Of a stretch of DNA of 64,000 nucleotides, positions 46,138 to 64,000 are shown one piece after another. The translations under genes were made by a program, and so were the position numbers. The stretch is taken from assembly GCA_028869255.1 (NCBI GenBank), contig CP110972.1:4345001-4409000 (forward strand), read 5' to 3'. Source of the DNA: Pseudomonas poae (GTDB lineage Bacteria; Pseudomonadota; Gammaproteobacteria; Pseudomonadales; Pseudomonadaceae). Position 1 is the stretch's first letter, and each line of letters begins with the position of its first letter. Below the pieces are notes generated by a model, which searched no databases, was not told the origin of the DNA, and saw only the letters and a program-made list of their open reading frames with translations.

Positions 46138-46848
46138 TCAAACAGACTGATTGGCCCGGCGCTGGCGCAGCCACTCAAGGTCTTCCGGGCGGGTGACCTT
46201 GATATTGTCGGAGCGGCCTTCGACCAGGCGCGGCGCGTGCCCGGCCCACTCCATGGCGGAGGCTTCGTCGGTGATCACCACATCCGAGACCAGGCTGTCG
46301 GCCAGCGCCCGATGCAGTGCTCCCAGGCGGAACATCTGCGGGGTGTAGGCCTGCCAGATTTCGCTGCGGTCCACGGTTGCGGTGACCCGGCCCTGCTTGT
46401 CAGCGCGCTTGAGCGTGTCCCTGGCCGGCACCGCCAGCAGGCCGCCCACGGCGTCGTCGGCCAGTTCGTCCAGCAGCTTGTCGAGGTCGTCGCGGCTGAG
46501 GTTGGGGCGTGCAGCATCGTGCACCAGCACCCAATCCTCATCGCTGGCGCCCTGGCCATGCAGGTACAGCAACGCGTTGAGCACCGAACCCGAGCGCTCG
46601 TCGCCACCGTCCACCCGCACAATGCGCGGGTCGGTGGCGCAGGCCAGGTTGGGCCAATAAGGATCATCCACGGCAAGGCTGACCACCATGCCCTTAAGGC
46701 CCGGGTGATCGAGGAAGCAGCCAAGGCTGTGTTCGAGAATTGTGCGCCCGCCCAGTTGCAGATATTGCTTGGGACGGTCCGCGGCCATACGGGCACCCAC
46801 ACCCGCGGCAGGAATCACGGCCCAGAAGGCCGGTGAAGAAATACTCAT
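46138..46848 (-). CDS. ispD: 2-C-methyl-D-erythritol 4-phosphate cytidylyltransferase
   Basis: Encodes 236 residues. The CTP-binding loop AAGVGARMAADRPKQYL, VHDAARPNL and ITDEASAME are the family motifs. Makes CDP-methylerythritol in the MEP pathway. Start overlaps the ftsB stop by 4 bases, the usual Pseudomonas arrangement. Confidence 0.97.
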   Translation of the reverse strand: MSISSPAFWAVIPAAGVGARMAADRPKQYLQLGGRTILEHSLGCFLDHPGLKGMVVSLAVDDPYWPNLACATDPRIVRVDGGDERSGSVLNALLYLHGQGASDEDWVLVHDAARPNLSRDDLDKLLDELADDAVGGLLAVPARDTLKRADKQGRVTATVDRSEIWQAYTPQMFRLGALHRALADSLVSDVVITDEASAMEWAGHAPRLVEGRSDNIKVTRPEDLEWLRQRRANQSV

Positions 46849-47123
46849 TGGGCCAACTGGTAGAGGGTTTCGCCCTCCTTGACCATGCCCAGTTCATGAC
46901 GAGCCCGTTCTTCAACGGTCTCCGTACCTTTTTTCAGCTCAAGCACTTCGGCATCGAGGACGCGGTTGCGCTCCAGCAGGCGTTCGTTTTCGGCGTGCTG
47001 GTCGGCAATTTGCTGGGTCAGGTCTTTTACCTGCGCAAAGCTGCCATTACCCACCCATAGGCGGTACTGCAGGCCAGCCAGCAACAAGAGCAAGACGAGG
47101 AACAACCAATTGGGACTGCGCAT
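46845..47123 (-). CDS. ftsB: Cell division protein FtsB
   Basis: Encodes 92 residues starting MRSPNWLFLV; an upstream in-frame start at 47186 is not used in the family. One membrane helix (LFLVLLLLLAGLQYRLW) is followed by a periplasmic coiled coil (VKDLTQQIADQHAENERLLE). Forms the FtsQLB complex that activates septal wall synthesis. Lies between eno and ispD. Confidence 0.95.
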   Translation of the reverse strand: MRSPNWLFLVLLLLLAGLQYRLWVGNGSFAQVKDLTQQIADQHAENERLLERNRVLDAEVLELKKGTETVEERARHELGMVKEGETLYQLAQ

Positions 47124-47307
47124 CGAATATCGGGTATCCAGTGAAAAAAGACCGCCATGCAAAACTTTTGCAGCAACTGATAGCACGAAGCCTGGAAAAA
47201 CCAGGCTTGTGCTTGATAGCCATCAGATTAGCGTCGAAATCTACACTGTCGTGAGTTTTCCGACGCAATCCGCCGACTTTTTACCACGCTTTACCATCAA
47301 GTAGCGA

Positions 47308-51258
<3,951 letters not shown>

Positions 51259-51510
51259 TTAAAGCGGTCCGAGCCGCCGGGGAAAGCGAAGGAAGGCCGA
51301 AGCCCCCGATCACCTGCATTAATCACAGTGCACCTTTCAAAAAAACCGCCGCGTGGTGACAGACCAGTAATGAAACACCGGTACGTTGATCGCTACACAT
51401 TTTTTGGAATCGCCCAGCAAAGACTGCTTGGTAATCGGCAACTGCTGCGATTCAGTCGAATCCACAGAAGTTGTATCAAGAAGGGAGCGTAGTCTACCGG
51501 AAAGGCTCTA

Positions 51511-52828
51511 TCAGCTCAAACCTTGATCGCAAGTCTGTGGCATCCAATCCAATTGCCAGTCGCCGGGCGACTTGGCCCATGGCCCTGCAAGGCTTGGGAC
51601 AGCCAGCAATTGCTCGCCCTGATACAGCAGCGGCAATCTGCCACGGACGAAGCCCGGCAACCCACTTTCATTAAGCAGGCGCTTCAGGTCGCGCCGGCCT
51701 CGGCCTGGCACTTCGATGATTTCACCGCCTTGTCGATAACCGACCACCAGCGGGCCTTCCGGGGCCTTGCCGATAAATCTCAGCTGCCCATTGCCGGGTA
51801 ACTCTAGTGGGTTTTGCGGATCGGGCCAGCTCAGCGTTGCGTCGGAATATTCCGACCAACTGAAGGGCAGCCACCAGATACGTTCGCCACAGCGGTGTAA
51901 CTCGCCATCCGCCAGGCGCCATACGGGCTGCGCGTCGCCCTTGGCATCGCGCAGGGAATACCAGCCGGCCCAGTGGTCGCTGTCGGGTAAACGGGTCAGG
52001 GGGTCAGCCAGTGGCGCAGGGCATTACGCTGACGAGCGTCGGAAAGTTCGCGCAATGCAACAAGGGCCAATGACGGCAAAGGCAACCACGGAAGCGGCGA
52101 AGGCTGATTGGCGGCCTTGAGGTCCAACACAGCCAATTCGTCGAGCAACCCTTGGGCCTCGCTCAGGTGTTCGGCGCTGCGCGCCAGGCTTGAGAGCACT
52201 TGAGGCCAGCGCTCGGTCAGCGCCGGGAGCACGCGATGGCGCAAGTAATTACGCGAGAACCGGGGATCGGCATTGGACGGGTCTTCAATCCACTGCAACC
52301 GATGTTCATGGGCATAGGCTTCCAATTCACCCCGCGAGGCGCCCAGCAACGGCCGCACCAAGTGCCCGTCCGCCAACGGGCGATGCACTGGCATGGCCGC
52401 CAGCCCTCGTACCCCGGCGCCACGCAACAGGCGAAACAACAGGGTTTCGGCTTGATCGTCGCGATGCTGGCCGGTGAGCATCACCTCCCTGCCCCGACCG
52501 CCTCACTGAATGCCTGGTAACGCGCATCGCGGGCAGCGCGCTCAAGGCTTGCGCCGAACTGCACTTGCACGTGCATAACCCGCAAGGGCACGCCCAGGCC
52601 GTCACATACGGTTTGGCAATGGTGAGGCCAGGCGTCGGCGGCGGCTTGCAGGCCATGGTGGACATGGATCGCGCTGAGTGGCGGGAGGGTTTCGGTTTTT
52701 GCCAGGGTGGCCAGGAGGTGTAGCAGGACGGTGGAATCGAGACCGCCAGAAAAGGCGATATGCCAGGCCGGGGCGTTGCGCCAGGGGGCCAGCTTTTTCA
52801 GGAGTTTGGCGGATAGAGCCGGCTTCAT
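51511..52828 (-). pseudogene. tilS: tRNA(Ile)-lysidine synthase TilS, two frameshifts as read
   Basis: Three consecutive frames make up one TilS of about 439 residues. Part one (52828-52481) has the P-loop AFSGGLDST and HVHHGLQ; part two (52484-51996) has LTGQHRDDQAETLLFRLLRG and FSRNYLRHRVLP; part three (about 51999-51511) has the C-terminal domain with PGRGRRDLKRLL. One base is missing near 52484-52489 (restoring it gives GEVMLTG) and one in the G5 run at 51999-52003 (restoring it gives WLTPLTRLPDSD). TilS converts the CAU anticodon of tRNA-Ile to lysidine-AU and is essential in almost all bacteria, so both losses are most likely sequence errors. Confidence 0.9.
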
Positions 52829-52881
52829 AACAAAGTACCGCCATCAATCTGGAATGCGATAAACCCAGCATACACAAAGCA

Positions 52882-52975
52882 AATGTGGGAGCGGGCTTGC
52901 TCGCGAATGCGATGTGTCAGTCACTGGATATGTTGACTGATACACCGCATTCGCGAGCAAGCCCGCTCCCACATT
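52882..52975. repeat. REP doublet
   Basis: AATGTGGGAGCGGGCTTGCT and its inverted partner ending CCGCTCCCACATT, between tilS and accA. Same family as the four other complete doublets in this window. Confidence 0.9.
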
Positions 52976-53007
52976 AGTACTGCATAGTCTGCCAGATCAG
53001 TGCTTGA

Positions 53008-53955
53008 TCAGAGACCGTAGCTCATCAGGCGCTCATAACGACGGGCCAGCAGCGCTTCGTTATCCAGCTTCTTGAGCATCGCCAGTTGCGAGGCCAGTTC
53101 ACCACGGATAGTCGCGGCAGCAGCAGCCGGGTCGCGGTGAGCGCCGCCCAGTGGCTCGGCGATCACTTTGTCGACGATCCCAAGGCCCTTGAGGCGATCG
53201 GCCGTGATGCCCATGGCTTCAGCGGCGTCCGGGGCCTTTTCGGCGGTTTTCCACAGGATCGACGCGCAACCTTCCGGCGAAATCACCGCGTAGGTCGAAT
53301 ATTGCAGCATGTTCAGTTGGTCACAGACGCCAATCGCCAGTGCGCCGCCGGAACCACCTTCACCAATCACGGTGGCGATGATCGGGGTTTTCAGGCGGGA
53401 CATGACGCGCAGGTTCCAGGCAATCGCTTCGCTCTGGTTGCGTTCTTCGGCGTCGATACCCGGGTAGGCACCCGGGGTGTCGATGAAGGTCAGAATCGGC
53501 ATTTTGAAGCGTTCGGCCATTTCCATCAGGCGGCAGGCCTTGCGGTAGCCTTCCGGACGCGGCATGCCGAAGTTGCGGCGCACTTTCTCGCGCACTTCAC
53601 GGCCTTTCTGGTGACCGATCACCATCACCGGCTGGTCGTCCAGGCGAGCGATACCGCCCACGATGGCCGCGTCGTCGGAAAAGTGGCGGTCGCCATGCAG
53701 CTCGTCGAACTCGGTGAAGATGTGCTGAATGTAGTCCAGGGTGTACGGACGGCGCGGATGGCGAGCCAGGCGCGCAATCTGCCAGCTGGTCAGCTTGCCG
53801 AAGATGTCTTCGGTGAGCGTGCTGCTCTTGTCTTGCAGGCGAGCGATCTCATCGCCGATATTCAGCGAATTGTCATTGCCGACCAGGCGCAATTCTTCAA
53901 TCTTGGCTTGCAGGTCAGCGATCGGCTGTTCGAAATCAAGAAAATTCGGGTTCAT
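53008..53955 (-). CDS. accA: Acetyl-CoA carboxylase carboxyltransferase subunit alpha
   Basis: Encodes 315 residues. [54 protein letters not shown] and [13 protein letters not shown] are the conserved crotonase-fold motifs. With AccD it transfers CO2 from carboxybiotin to acetyl-CoA, the first committed step of fatty acid synthesis. Lies downstream of dnaE as in other Pseudomonas. Confidence 0.98.
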   Translation of the reverse strand: MNPNFLDFEQPIADLQAKIEELRLVGNDNSLNIGDEIARLQDKSSTLTEDIFGKLTSWQIARLARHPRRPYTLDYIQHIFTEFDELHGDRHFSDDAAIVGGIARLDDQPVMVIGHQKGREVREKVRRNFGMPRPEGYRKACRLMEMAERFKMPILTFIDTPGAYPGIDAEERNQSEAIAWNLRVMSRLKTPIIATVIGEGGSGGALAIGVCDQLNMLQYSTYAVISPEGCASILWKTAEKAPDAAEAMGITADRLKGLGIVDKVIAEPLGGAHRDPAAAAATIRGELASQLAMLKKLDNEALLARRYERLMSYGL

Positions 53956-54084
53956 AAGCGTCCGTCTTGGGTCGACGGCCAGGGAGCCCCTGGCCAGCCG
54001 GTTGTCTATTCGCGCCCTACATTAAGTGAGAGGCGCGGTTAGGTCGAGATTAAATGTTCAGTCGAGGTCAGACATATCTGACCG

Positions 54085-57605
<3,521 letters not shown>

Positions 57606-57682
57606 AGTGATCCTGTCTTGATACATGGAAACAACAAGGCCCGGGATTGTACCGGGCCTTGGCAAAAACATCAGCCTCGCGA

Positions 57683-58315
57683 CTAAACCTCGCTGAGGTT
57701 CTCGCGCAGCTCGTAAGCCTGGCGCACCGGGGCGAACGAGCGACGGTGGATAGGCGTCGGGCCAAGACGAGCCAGCGCTTCCAGATGAACGGGCGTCGGG
57801 TAGCCTTTATGCCCGCCAATACCGTAACCGGGGTAGATCAATTCGAACGCGGCCATTTCACGGTCGCGGCTGACCTTGGCCAGAATCGAGGCGGCGGCGA
57901 TAGATGGCACCTTGCTATCCCCCTTGACCACCGCTTCCGCCGGCATCGCCAGTTTCGGGCAACGGTTGCCGTCAATCATCGCCAGTTTCGGGGTGATGTG
58001 CAGCCCCTCCACTGCGCGCTGCATGGCCAGCATGGTGGCGTGCAGGATGTTCAGTTGGTCGATTTCTTCGACTTCGGCCCGGGCGATATGCCAGCTCAGG
58101 GCCTTTTCACAAATCTCGTCGTAGAGCTTTTCGCGACGGGCTTCGGTGAGTTTTTTCGAGTCATTGAGGCCGAGGATCGGGCGGTTCGGGTCAAGGATCA
58201 CCGCCGCCGTGACGACTGCGCCACACAAGGGGCCACGCCCTACCTCGTCAACGCCGGCCACCAGTGCGTGGGCTTCGGCTACCAGACTGAAATCCAGGCC
58301 CATTTGTAGGGTCAT
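57683..58315 (-). CDS. rnhB: Ribonuclease HII
   Basis: Encodes 210 residues. [14 protein letters not shown] holds the first catalytic Asp-Glu, [13 protein letters not shown] and [15 protein letters not shown] complete the active site, and [18 protein letters not shown] the C-terminal motif. Removes RNA from RNA-DNA hybrids, including single misinserted ribonucleotides. Overlaps lpxB by 4 bases. Confidence 0.97.
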   Translation of the reverse strand: MTLQMGLDFSLVAEAHALVAGVDEVGRGPLCGAVVTAAVILDPNRPILGLNDSKKLTEARREKLYDEICEKALSWHIARAEVEEIDQLNILHATMLAMQRAVEGLHITPKLAMIDGNRCPKLAMPAEAVVKGDSKVPSIAAASILAKVSRDREMAAFELIYPGYGIGGHKGYPTPVHLEALARLGPTPIHRRSFAPVRQAYELRENLSEV

Positions 58316-59451
58316 AAAGCGTCCTGTTTGTGGCCGATCAAGGTCAATACGGCGTCAGCCGCCTGGTTCGATGCATCGCGACGCAGGGTGCGGTGGATGT
58401 CGTCAAAACCGCGGGTCTGTTCTTCGCCGCCGTCGATCAAGGGTAGTAGGGTTTGCGCGAGAGCCTCGGGCGTTGCATCGTCCTGCAACAACTCCGGCAC
58501 CAACAGGCGCTGGGCCAGCAGGTTGGGCAAGGAGATATAAGGGCTTTTGACCATGCGCTTGAGAATCCAGAACGTCAGCGGCGCCAAGCGATAGGCCACG
58601 ACCATAGGGCGCTTGTAGAGCAACGCCTCCAGCGTGGCAGTGCCCGACGCGATCAGCACTGCGTCACAGGCCGCCAGCGCCAGGTGCGACTGGCCGTCGA
58701 GCAGGGTCAGCGGCAAGTTGCGGCCTGCCAGCAGGGCTTCGATCTGTGCGCGGCGTTGCGGGCTGGCACACGGCAGCACGAAACGCACACCCGGTTTCAA
58801 GGCCTGCAGGCGCTCGGCGGCGTCGAAAAACACGCTGGCCAGACGCCCGACTTCACCGCCTCGACTGCCCGGCATCAACGCAACCAGCGGGCCATCGAGC
58901 AAGCCCAGCTCGGCACGCGCAGCGGCGCGGTCAGCCTGCAACGGAATGGTATCGGCCAGGGTATGCCCGACAAACCGCACCGGCACGCCCTTCTCTTCGT
59001 AGAACCTGGCCTCGAACGGCAGCAGGGTCAACATCAGGTCGCAACCTTCACGGATCTTCAGCACGCGCTTCTGCCGCCAGGCCCATACGGACGGGCTGAC
59101 ATAGTGCACGGTCTTGATCCCGGCCTGACGCAACTTGAGTTCGATATTGAGGGTGAAATCCGGCGCGTCGATTCCGATAAAGACGTCAGGCTTTTCTTCG
59201 ATAAGAGTCTGAATCAGCAGCTTGCGGCGAGCCAACAGCTCACGCAGGCGGCCTAGCACCTCAACCAGCCCCATGACCGACAGACGCTCCATGGGGAAGT
59301 AGGAAGTGAGGCCTTCGGCCTGCATCAGCGGGCCACCCACGCCGATAAACTCTATCGCCGGGTGTTGGGCCTTGAGCGCCCGCATAAGCCCTGCGCCCAG
59401 AATATCGCCAGAAGCTTCTCCGGCCACCAGCGCGATACGCACAGTGGCCAT
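58312..59451 (-). CDS. lpxB: Lipid A disaccharide synthase
   Basis: Encodes 379 residues. [46 protein letters not shown] and [10 protein letters not shown] are GT19 family motifs. Joins UDP-diacylglucosamine and lipid X at the membrane surface. Two bases downstream of lpxA. Confidence 0.97.
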   Translation of the reverse strand: MATVRIALVAGEASGDILGAGLMRALKAQHPAIEFIGVGGPLMQAEGLTSYFPMERLSVMGLVEVLGRLRELLARRKLLIQTLIEEKPDVFIGIDAPDFTLNIELKLRQAGIKTVHYVSPSVWAWRQKRVLKIREGCDLMLTLLPFEARFYEEKGVPVRFVGHTLADTIPLQADRAAARAELGLLDGPLVALMPGSRGGEVGRLASVFFDAAERLQALKPGVRFVLPCASPQRRAQIEALLAGRNLPLTLLDGQSHLALAACDAVLIASGTATLEALLYKRPMVVAYRLAPLTFWILKRMVKSPYISLPNLLAQRLLVPELLQDDATPEALAQTLLPLIDGGEEQTRGFDDIHRTLRRDASNQAADAVLTLIGHKQDAL

Positions 59452-59453
59452 GA

Positions 59454-60230
59454 TCAGCGGGTGATGCCGCGAGTCGACGCCTGGATAGAGTCACGGAACA
59501 CCGCGACTTCCGGGAACAGCGCTGCCGGCTCGGCCAGTTGGGTCAATGCCTGGTCAACCGTCAGCCCCTGACGGTAAACCACCTTGTAGGCACGGCGCAG
59601 GGCGTGGATAGCCTCTTCGCTGAAACCACGCCGGCGCATGCCTTCGAAGTTCATGCTACGGGCTTCGGCAGGGTTACCGAACACCGTGACGAACGCCGGA
59701 ACATCCTTGCCTATGGCCGTGCCCATGCCGGAAAAGCTGTGGGCGCCGATATGGCAATACTGATGCACCAGGGTGAACCCGGACAGAATGGCCCAATCGT
59801 CAACGTGCACATGGCCGGCCAACGCCGTGTTGTTGACCAGGATGCAGTGGTTGCCGATCACACTGTCGTGGCCGATATGGGCATAGGCCATGACCAGGTT
59901 GTGATCACCCAAGGTGGTCTCGGCACGATCCTGCACGGTGCCGCGGTGAATGGTCACGCCCTCACGGATGATGTTGTGATCACCGATGACCAGGCGTGTT
60001 TCTTCACCCTTGTACTTCATGTCCGGGGTGTCTTCGCCTACCGAGGAGAACTGGTAGATACGATTGTGTTTGCCAATACGGGTCGGACCTTTGAGGATCA
60101 CATGCGGCCCGATGACAGTCCCCTCGCCGATTTCAACACCTGCGCCGATGATCGACCAGGGGCCGACCTCAACGTCGGCGGCCAGAACGGCCGACGGATC
60201 GATGATTGCGCGAGGGTCAATCAAACTCAT
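59454..60230 (-). CDS. lpxA: UDP-N-acetylglucosamine acyltransferase
   Basis: Encodes 258 residues built of left-handed beta-helix hexapeptides ([22 protein letters not shown]), with the catalytic His in [13 protein letters not shown]. First step of lipid A synthesis, using a 3-hydroxyacyl-ACP. Overlaps fabZ by 4 bases, so the acyl-ACP producer and user are coupled. Confidence 0.98.
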
Positions 60231-60667
60231 AGTTTGCGTTCCGCACAGATGATCTCAGCGGAGCACACCGGCTTGCCGTCTACCGAAGCCTGGCACTCGA
60301 ACTTCCAGATCTGGCGTTTGCAGCTGATGAACTTGGCTTCCAGGATCAACTGGTCACCCGGGGTGACCGGGTTGCGGAAACGCAACTTGTCGGAGCCCAC
60401 GAAATAATAAAGCGTGCCATCGGCAGGCTTGAGGTCGAGCATTTTGAAACCAAGGATACCGGCAGCCTGGGCCATCGCTTCGATGATCAACACGCCCGGC
60501 ATGATTGGATGCGCAGGAAAGTGACCATTGAAGAACGGTTCGTTGATGCTGACATTCTTGTAGGCACGAATGCGCTTTTCCTCAACATTGAGGTCCACCA
60601 CGCGGTCTACCAGCAGGAACGGGTAACGGTGAGGCAGGTATTCGCGAATCTCGTTGATGTCCATCAT
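60227..60667 (-). CDS. fabZ: 3-hydroxyacyl-ACP dehydratase FabZ
   Basis: Encodes 146 residues beginning [21 protein letters not shown], the family start; an upstream start at 60730 would add unmatched residues. Hot-dog fold with catalytic His in [14 protein letters not shown] and Glu in [11 protein letters not shown]. Dehydrates 3-hydroxyacyl-ACP in fatty acid elongation. Overlaps lpxA by 4 bases. Confidence 0.98.
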
Positions 60668-60778
60668 TTCGGGGGGAAGCCTGTAATAAAGATTGGGGGC
60701 GGGCGAACTAAACGCACGCCCCGCTAGCAAATCAAGGAGGCAGTCTAGCGGCTGTGCACACTTGATATGGAAATGGTA

Positions 60779-61834
60779 TCAGCCTTCTGATGAAGCATTA
60801 CCGCCAGGGGTCACGTCTCCAACACGCTTTTCCAGCTGTTTGAGGCGTCGAGCCATGTCGTCGAGCTGCCTCAACCGCGCTGCACTCTTGCGCCATTCAG
60901 CTGCGGGCTGCATGGCGGTACCGGAAGAATAGGCACCCGGCTCGGTAATCGAGTGGGTCACCATGGTCATGCCGGTGATAAATACGTTGTCGCAAATATC
61001 GATATGCCCCACCAGACCTACGCCACCGGCGAGCATGCAATGCTTGCCGATTTTGGTGCTGCCGGAGATCCCCACGCACGCAGCCATCGCGGTGTGATCG
61101 CCAATCTGTACGTTGTGGGCGATCTGGATCTGGTTGTCGAGTTTCACGCCATTGCCAATAACGGTATCGGCCAGGGCCCCGCGATCGACTGCCGTGTTCA
61201 CACCGATTTCCACATCGTTGCCGATCAATACGCCGCCGACCTGGGCAATCTTGTTCCAGATACCTTTGGCGTTGGCAAAGCCGAAGCCTTCGCCGCCGAT
61301 TACGGCACCTGACTGAATGACCACACGCTCACCGATACGCACATCGTGGTAAAGGGTCACGCGGGGCGCCAACCAACCACCGGCACCGATTTCGCAGCGT
61401 GCGCCGATAAAGCAATGCGCACCGACCGTTACACCTGCCGCGATGCGCGCACCGCTCTCGATCACCGCAAACGCACCGATGCTGGCCGCAGGGTCAACCT
61501 GCGCATCATCGGCGATGACCGCCGAGGGATGAATGCCCGCAGCTGCCTTGGGTTTCGGATCGAACAGGTGAGACACCCGGGCATACGCCAGGTACGGGTC
61601 AGCCACCACCAGCGCATCCCCAGCAAACCCTTCGGCATCAGCGGCTTTCAGCAACACGGCTGCAGCCTGGCTGTCGACGAGGTATTTACGGTATTGGGGG
61701 TTTGCGAGGAAGCTCAACTGAGCTGGGCCAGCCTCCTGCAAGGTGGCTAGCCCAGTAATTTCTTTCTCCTTGGAGCCACGCAAGGTGGCCCCCAGGAACT
61801 CGGCCAACTCGCCGAGCTTGATAGTCGCGGTCAT
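60779..61834 (-). CDS. lpxD: UDP-3-O-(3-hydroxyacyl)glucosamine N-acyltransferase
   Basis: Encodes 351 residues. An N-terminal uridine-binding domain ([15 protein letters not shown]) precedes the beta-helix hexapeptide domain, with the catalytic His region [14 protein letters not shown], and a C-terminal helix ([13 protein letters not shown]). Third acyl step of lipid A. The gap of 111 bases to fabZ is the largest in this block. Confidence 0.98.
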   Translation of the reverse strand: MTATIKLGELAEFLGATLRGSKEKEITGLATLQEAGPAQLSFLANPQYRKYLVDSQAAAVLLKAADAEGFAGDALVVADPYLAYARVSHLFDPKPKAAAGIHPSAVIADDAQVDPAASIGAFAVIESGARIAAGVTVGAHCFIGARCEIGAGGWLAPRVTLYHDVRIGERVVIQSGAVIGGEGFGFANAKGIWNKIAQVGGVLIGNDVEIGVNTAVDRGALADTVIGNGVKLDNQIQIAHNVQIGDHTAMAACVGISGSTKIGKHCMLAGGVGLVGHIDICDNVFITGMTMVTHSITEPGAYSSGTAMQPAAEWRKSAARLRQLDDMARRLKQLEKRVGDVTPGGNASSEG

Positions 61835-61837
61835 GGC

Positions 61838-62341
61838 TTACTTCAGCTGGTTCATGCGCTCGATCACCTGACGGGTGATGTCGTATTGAGGCTTGACGTC
61901 GATTACAGCGCCACGCTCGAACACCAGGTCAAAGGCACCTTTCTTGATGACTTCTTCCACGGCGCTGTCGAGTTTCGGCTTCAGCTGTTTCAGCATTTCA
62001 CGGTCGGCAACAGCCTTGGCTTCGTTCAGTTCTTTGGACTGGAACTGGTAGTCACGGGCCTTTTGCTTGAATTCAAGCTCCAGACGCTCGCGCTCGCCTT
62101 GCTGCATCTTGTCGCCACCGGCTACCAGACGGTCCTGGATACCCTTGGCGCTGCTTTCCAATGTCTTGAGTTTGGTCAGTTGTGGACCAAATTTCTTCTC
62201 GGCATCTACCGCGTACTTCTTGGCCGCGTCGGATTCCAACAGCGCCATCTGATAGTTCAGGACGGCGATTTTCATTTCGGCGAAGGCCGGGGTGGTTACC
62301 AGCACAGTTGCCAGCAGAACCAATTGAGTCAACTTACGCAC
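61838..62341 (-). CDS. skp: OmpH/Skp periplasmic chaperone
   Basis: Encodes 167 residues with a signal peptide (LTQLVLLATVLVTTPAFA). The body is a long coiled coil rich in K, E and Q, forming the trimeric 'jellyfish' that holds unfolded outer-membrane proteins for BamA. Four bases... of spacing separate it from lpxD, so the two are co-transcribed with bamA. Confidence 0.95.
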   Translation of the reverse strand: MRKLTQLVLLATVLVTTPAFAEMKIAVLNYQMALLESDAAKKYAVDAEKKFGPQLTKLKTLESSAKGIQDRLVAGGDKMQQGERERLELEFKQKARDYQFQSKELNEAKAVADREMLKQLKPKLDSAVEEVIKKGAFDLVFERGAVIDVKPQYDITRQVIERMNQLK

Positions 62342-62386
62342 GATGCACTCCTACAGAATCCGTTGTCGTTATCTTGGGTCAGACGC

Positions 62387-64000
62387 TTAGAACGTCTGGC
62401 CGAGGGAGAATTGGAAAATCTGGGTTTCAGCGTTATCCGGTTTCTTGATCGGCATGGCCAGAGCAAAGCTCAATGGGCCAAGCGCAGTCACCCAAGTCAC
62501 ACCCACACCCACGGAGCTTGCCAGGTTGCTGAGGCTCACGTCGTTGCACTGAGTGTCGGACTTCACGCCGCTCGGGTTGCGGATCTGCTCGCACTTGGAG
62601 TCAAACACGTTACCCACGTCCCAGAATACCGAGGTACGCAGCGAACGCTGATCCTTGACGAACGGCAGCGGGAACAGAATCTCCGCACCACCCTGGATCA
62701 ACACGTTACCACCGAATGGCAGCGGGTCGTTGTCGGAGTCAGCCACAGTACCCTGGTTACCGGTTACACCGACACCACGGCTCGGCGTACCACGCGGGCC
62801 CAAGGTGCTGTCTTTAAAGCCACGTACGGAGTTGAAGCCACCCGCATAGTAGTTCTCGTAGAACGGCAGACCGTTGGTCGAACCATAACCGTCGCCATAG
62901 CCCAGCTCAGTGTGCAGACGCATGGTGTAGTTGTCGCTCAACGGCGTGAACAACTGGCCACGATAGTCGAGCTTGAAGAACGACAGGTCACTGCCCGGCG
63001 TGGTGGTTTCCAGGGTCAGGCTCTGGGAATGGCCACGTGTCGCCAGTACCCCTTTGTTCAGGGTCGACTCGGACCAGCCGGCAGACGCCTTGAAGTTCAG
63101 GAACTTGTCGCCTTCACGACGGGTGAAGTCGAAGATCTCATCCACGGTGTACACACCGGTCTTGATCTCATCCTGTTGCGCGGTCAAGCCGAACGTCAGG
63201 CGCGAGGTCTCGCTGATCGGGTAACCGATGTTGACACCGGCACCGAGGCTGTCGATCGCATAGCTTGCAACGTCAACGTCGAGGTCTTTGTAGTCGGTGG
63301 TGCGGTAGAAGGCGTTATAGCCCAGGCTCACACCGTCTGCAGTCCAGTAGGGGTCGGTATAACCGAAGTTATATCGGCTCTGGTATTCGCTTCGGGTCAG
63401 GCCGATGGATACACGGTTACCGGTACCGAGGAAGTTGTTCTGGGTGATCGAACCACCGAGGATCAGGCCGGCACTCTGTGCGAAACCGACGCTGGCGGTG
63501 ATCGAACCCGACGCTTGCTCTTCCACGGCGTAGTTCACGTCAACCTGGTCATCCACACCCGGCACGGCCGGAGTTTCCACGTTGACTTCCTTGAAGAAGC
63601 CCAGACGCTCAAGACGGGTCTTGGACTGGTCGATCAGGTAAGTCGACGCCCAGCCACCTTCCATCTGGCGCATTTCACGGCGCAGCACTTCGTCCGCAGA
63701 CTTGGTGTTGCCGCGGAAGTTGATGCGGTTCACGTAGGCACGCTTGCCCGGGTCGACCACAAAGGTGATGTCCACAGTGTGGTCATCATCATGCGGGGTC
63801 GGCACGCCGTTGACGTTGGCGAAGGTGTAGCCCTCGTTACCCAGGCGGCGGGTGATCAGCTCGGAGGTGGTGGTCATCAGCTTGCGCGAGAACACCTGGT
63901 CTTTCTGCACCAGCAGCAAGGCCTTGACCTGGTCTTCAGGTACTTTCAGGTCGCCGCTCAGCTTAACGTCGCGAACCTTGTACTTCTCGCCTTCGTTAAC
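62387..64000 (-). CDS. bamA: Outer-membrane assembly factor BamA, 5' part missing at window edge
   Basis: The frame stays open to the right edge. About 537 C-terminal residues are present: the last POTRA domains (TVDITFVVDPGKRAYVNRINFRGN; REMRQMEGGWAS) and the 16-strand Omp85 barrel with YAGGFNSVRGF, the conserved lid-loop motif, ending in FSLGQTF with terminal Phe. It inserts beta-barrel proteins into the outer membrane. Upstream of skp, as usual. Confidence 0.98.
   Translation of the reverse strand, partial: VNEGEKYKVRDVKLSGDLKVPEDQVKALLLVQKDQVFSRKLMTTTSELITRRLGNEGYTFANVNGVPTPHDDDHTVDITFVVDPGKRAYVNRINFRGNTKSADEVLRREMRQMEGGWASTYLIDQSKTRLERLGFFKEVNVETPAVPGVDDQVDVNYAVEEQASGSITASVGFAQSAGLILGGSITQNNFLGTGNRVSIGLTRSEYQSRYNFGYTDPYWTADGVSLGYNAFYRTTDYKDLDVDVASYAIDSLGAGVNIGYPISETSRLTFGLTAQQDEIKTGVYTVDEIFDFTRREGDKFLNFKASAGWSESTLNKGVLATRGHSQSLTLETTTPGSDLSFFKLDYRGQLFTPLSDNYTMRLHTELGYGDGYGSTNGLPFYENYYAGGFNSVRGFKDSTLGPRGTPSRGVGVTGNQGTVADSDNDPLPFGGNVLIQGGAEILFPLPFVKDQRSLRTSVFWDVGNVFDSKCEQIRNPSGVKSDTQCNDVSLSNLASSVGVGVTWVTALGPLSFALAMPIKKPDNAETQIFQFSLGQTF

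Overview
The window looks like a chromosomal contig of a fluorescent-group Pseudomonas. The right two thirds carry the classic Pseudomonas order bamA-skp-lpxD-fabZ-lpxA-lpxB-rnhB-dnaE-accA-tilS-pyrG-kdsA-eno-ftsB-ispD ... frmA-fghA-ispF-truD-surE-pcm-nlpD-rpoS, all on the minus strand. The G+C-rich intergenic gaps hold the REP doublets typical of this group (arms beginning GTGGGAGCGGGCTTGCTC). No tRNA, rRNA or CRISPR array was seen.

Positions 1 to about 10,550 are an accessory island with visibly lower G+C and different codon use. It holds a tail tape-measure-like protein, a run of small ORFan genes with strong ribosome binding sites, zinc-finger and HNH proteins, a long non-coding stretch packed with short palindromes, a serine resolvase preceded by GACACCAC repeats, and a diverged intergenic element present twice plus a fragment. 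Next to it, on the minus strand, is a two-gene operon pairing a DUF4145 (HEPN-like) zinc protein with a CHAT/caspase-like protease. This pair is my leading candidate for an undescribed defence or abortive-infection module.

From 10.6 to 34.6 kb the sequence is Pseudomonas-like: a WHy-domain lipoprotein and a His-rich SEC-C protein; a two-component system facing a Fur-boxed TonB receptor and its siderophore ABC transporter; a YfcG-type glutathione transferase; an Ntn acylase of the acyl-homoserine-lactone acylase family; a ligase-associated DNA-repair set (exonuclease, ATP-dependent ligase, Lhr-type helicase, PdeM) split in two by an aotJQMOP-like basic amino acid uptake operon; then dcd and a cold-shock gene.

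From 34.8 to 64 kb come rpoS-nlpD-pcm-surE-truD-ispF, the glutathione-dependent formaldehyde detoxification genes with a divergent LysR regulator, a large toxin-like gene ending in a TIKI/ChaN-like domain, and the essential ispD-to-bamA block for isoprenoid, cell-division, glycolysis, Kdo, CTP, tRNA, fatty acid, replication and lipid A functions. The bamA gene runs off the right edge.

Several genes are broken by single-base losses in short homopolymers: the sensor kinase once, tilS twice, dnaE once. Because tilS and dnaE are normally essential, I read these mainly as homopolymer undercalls in the sequence, not true pseudogenes.
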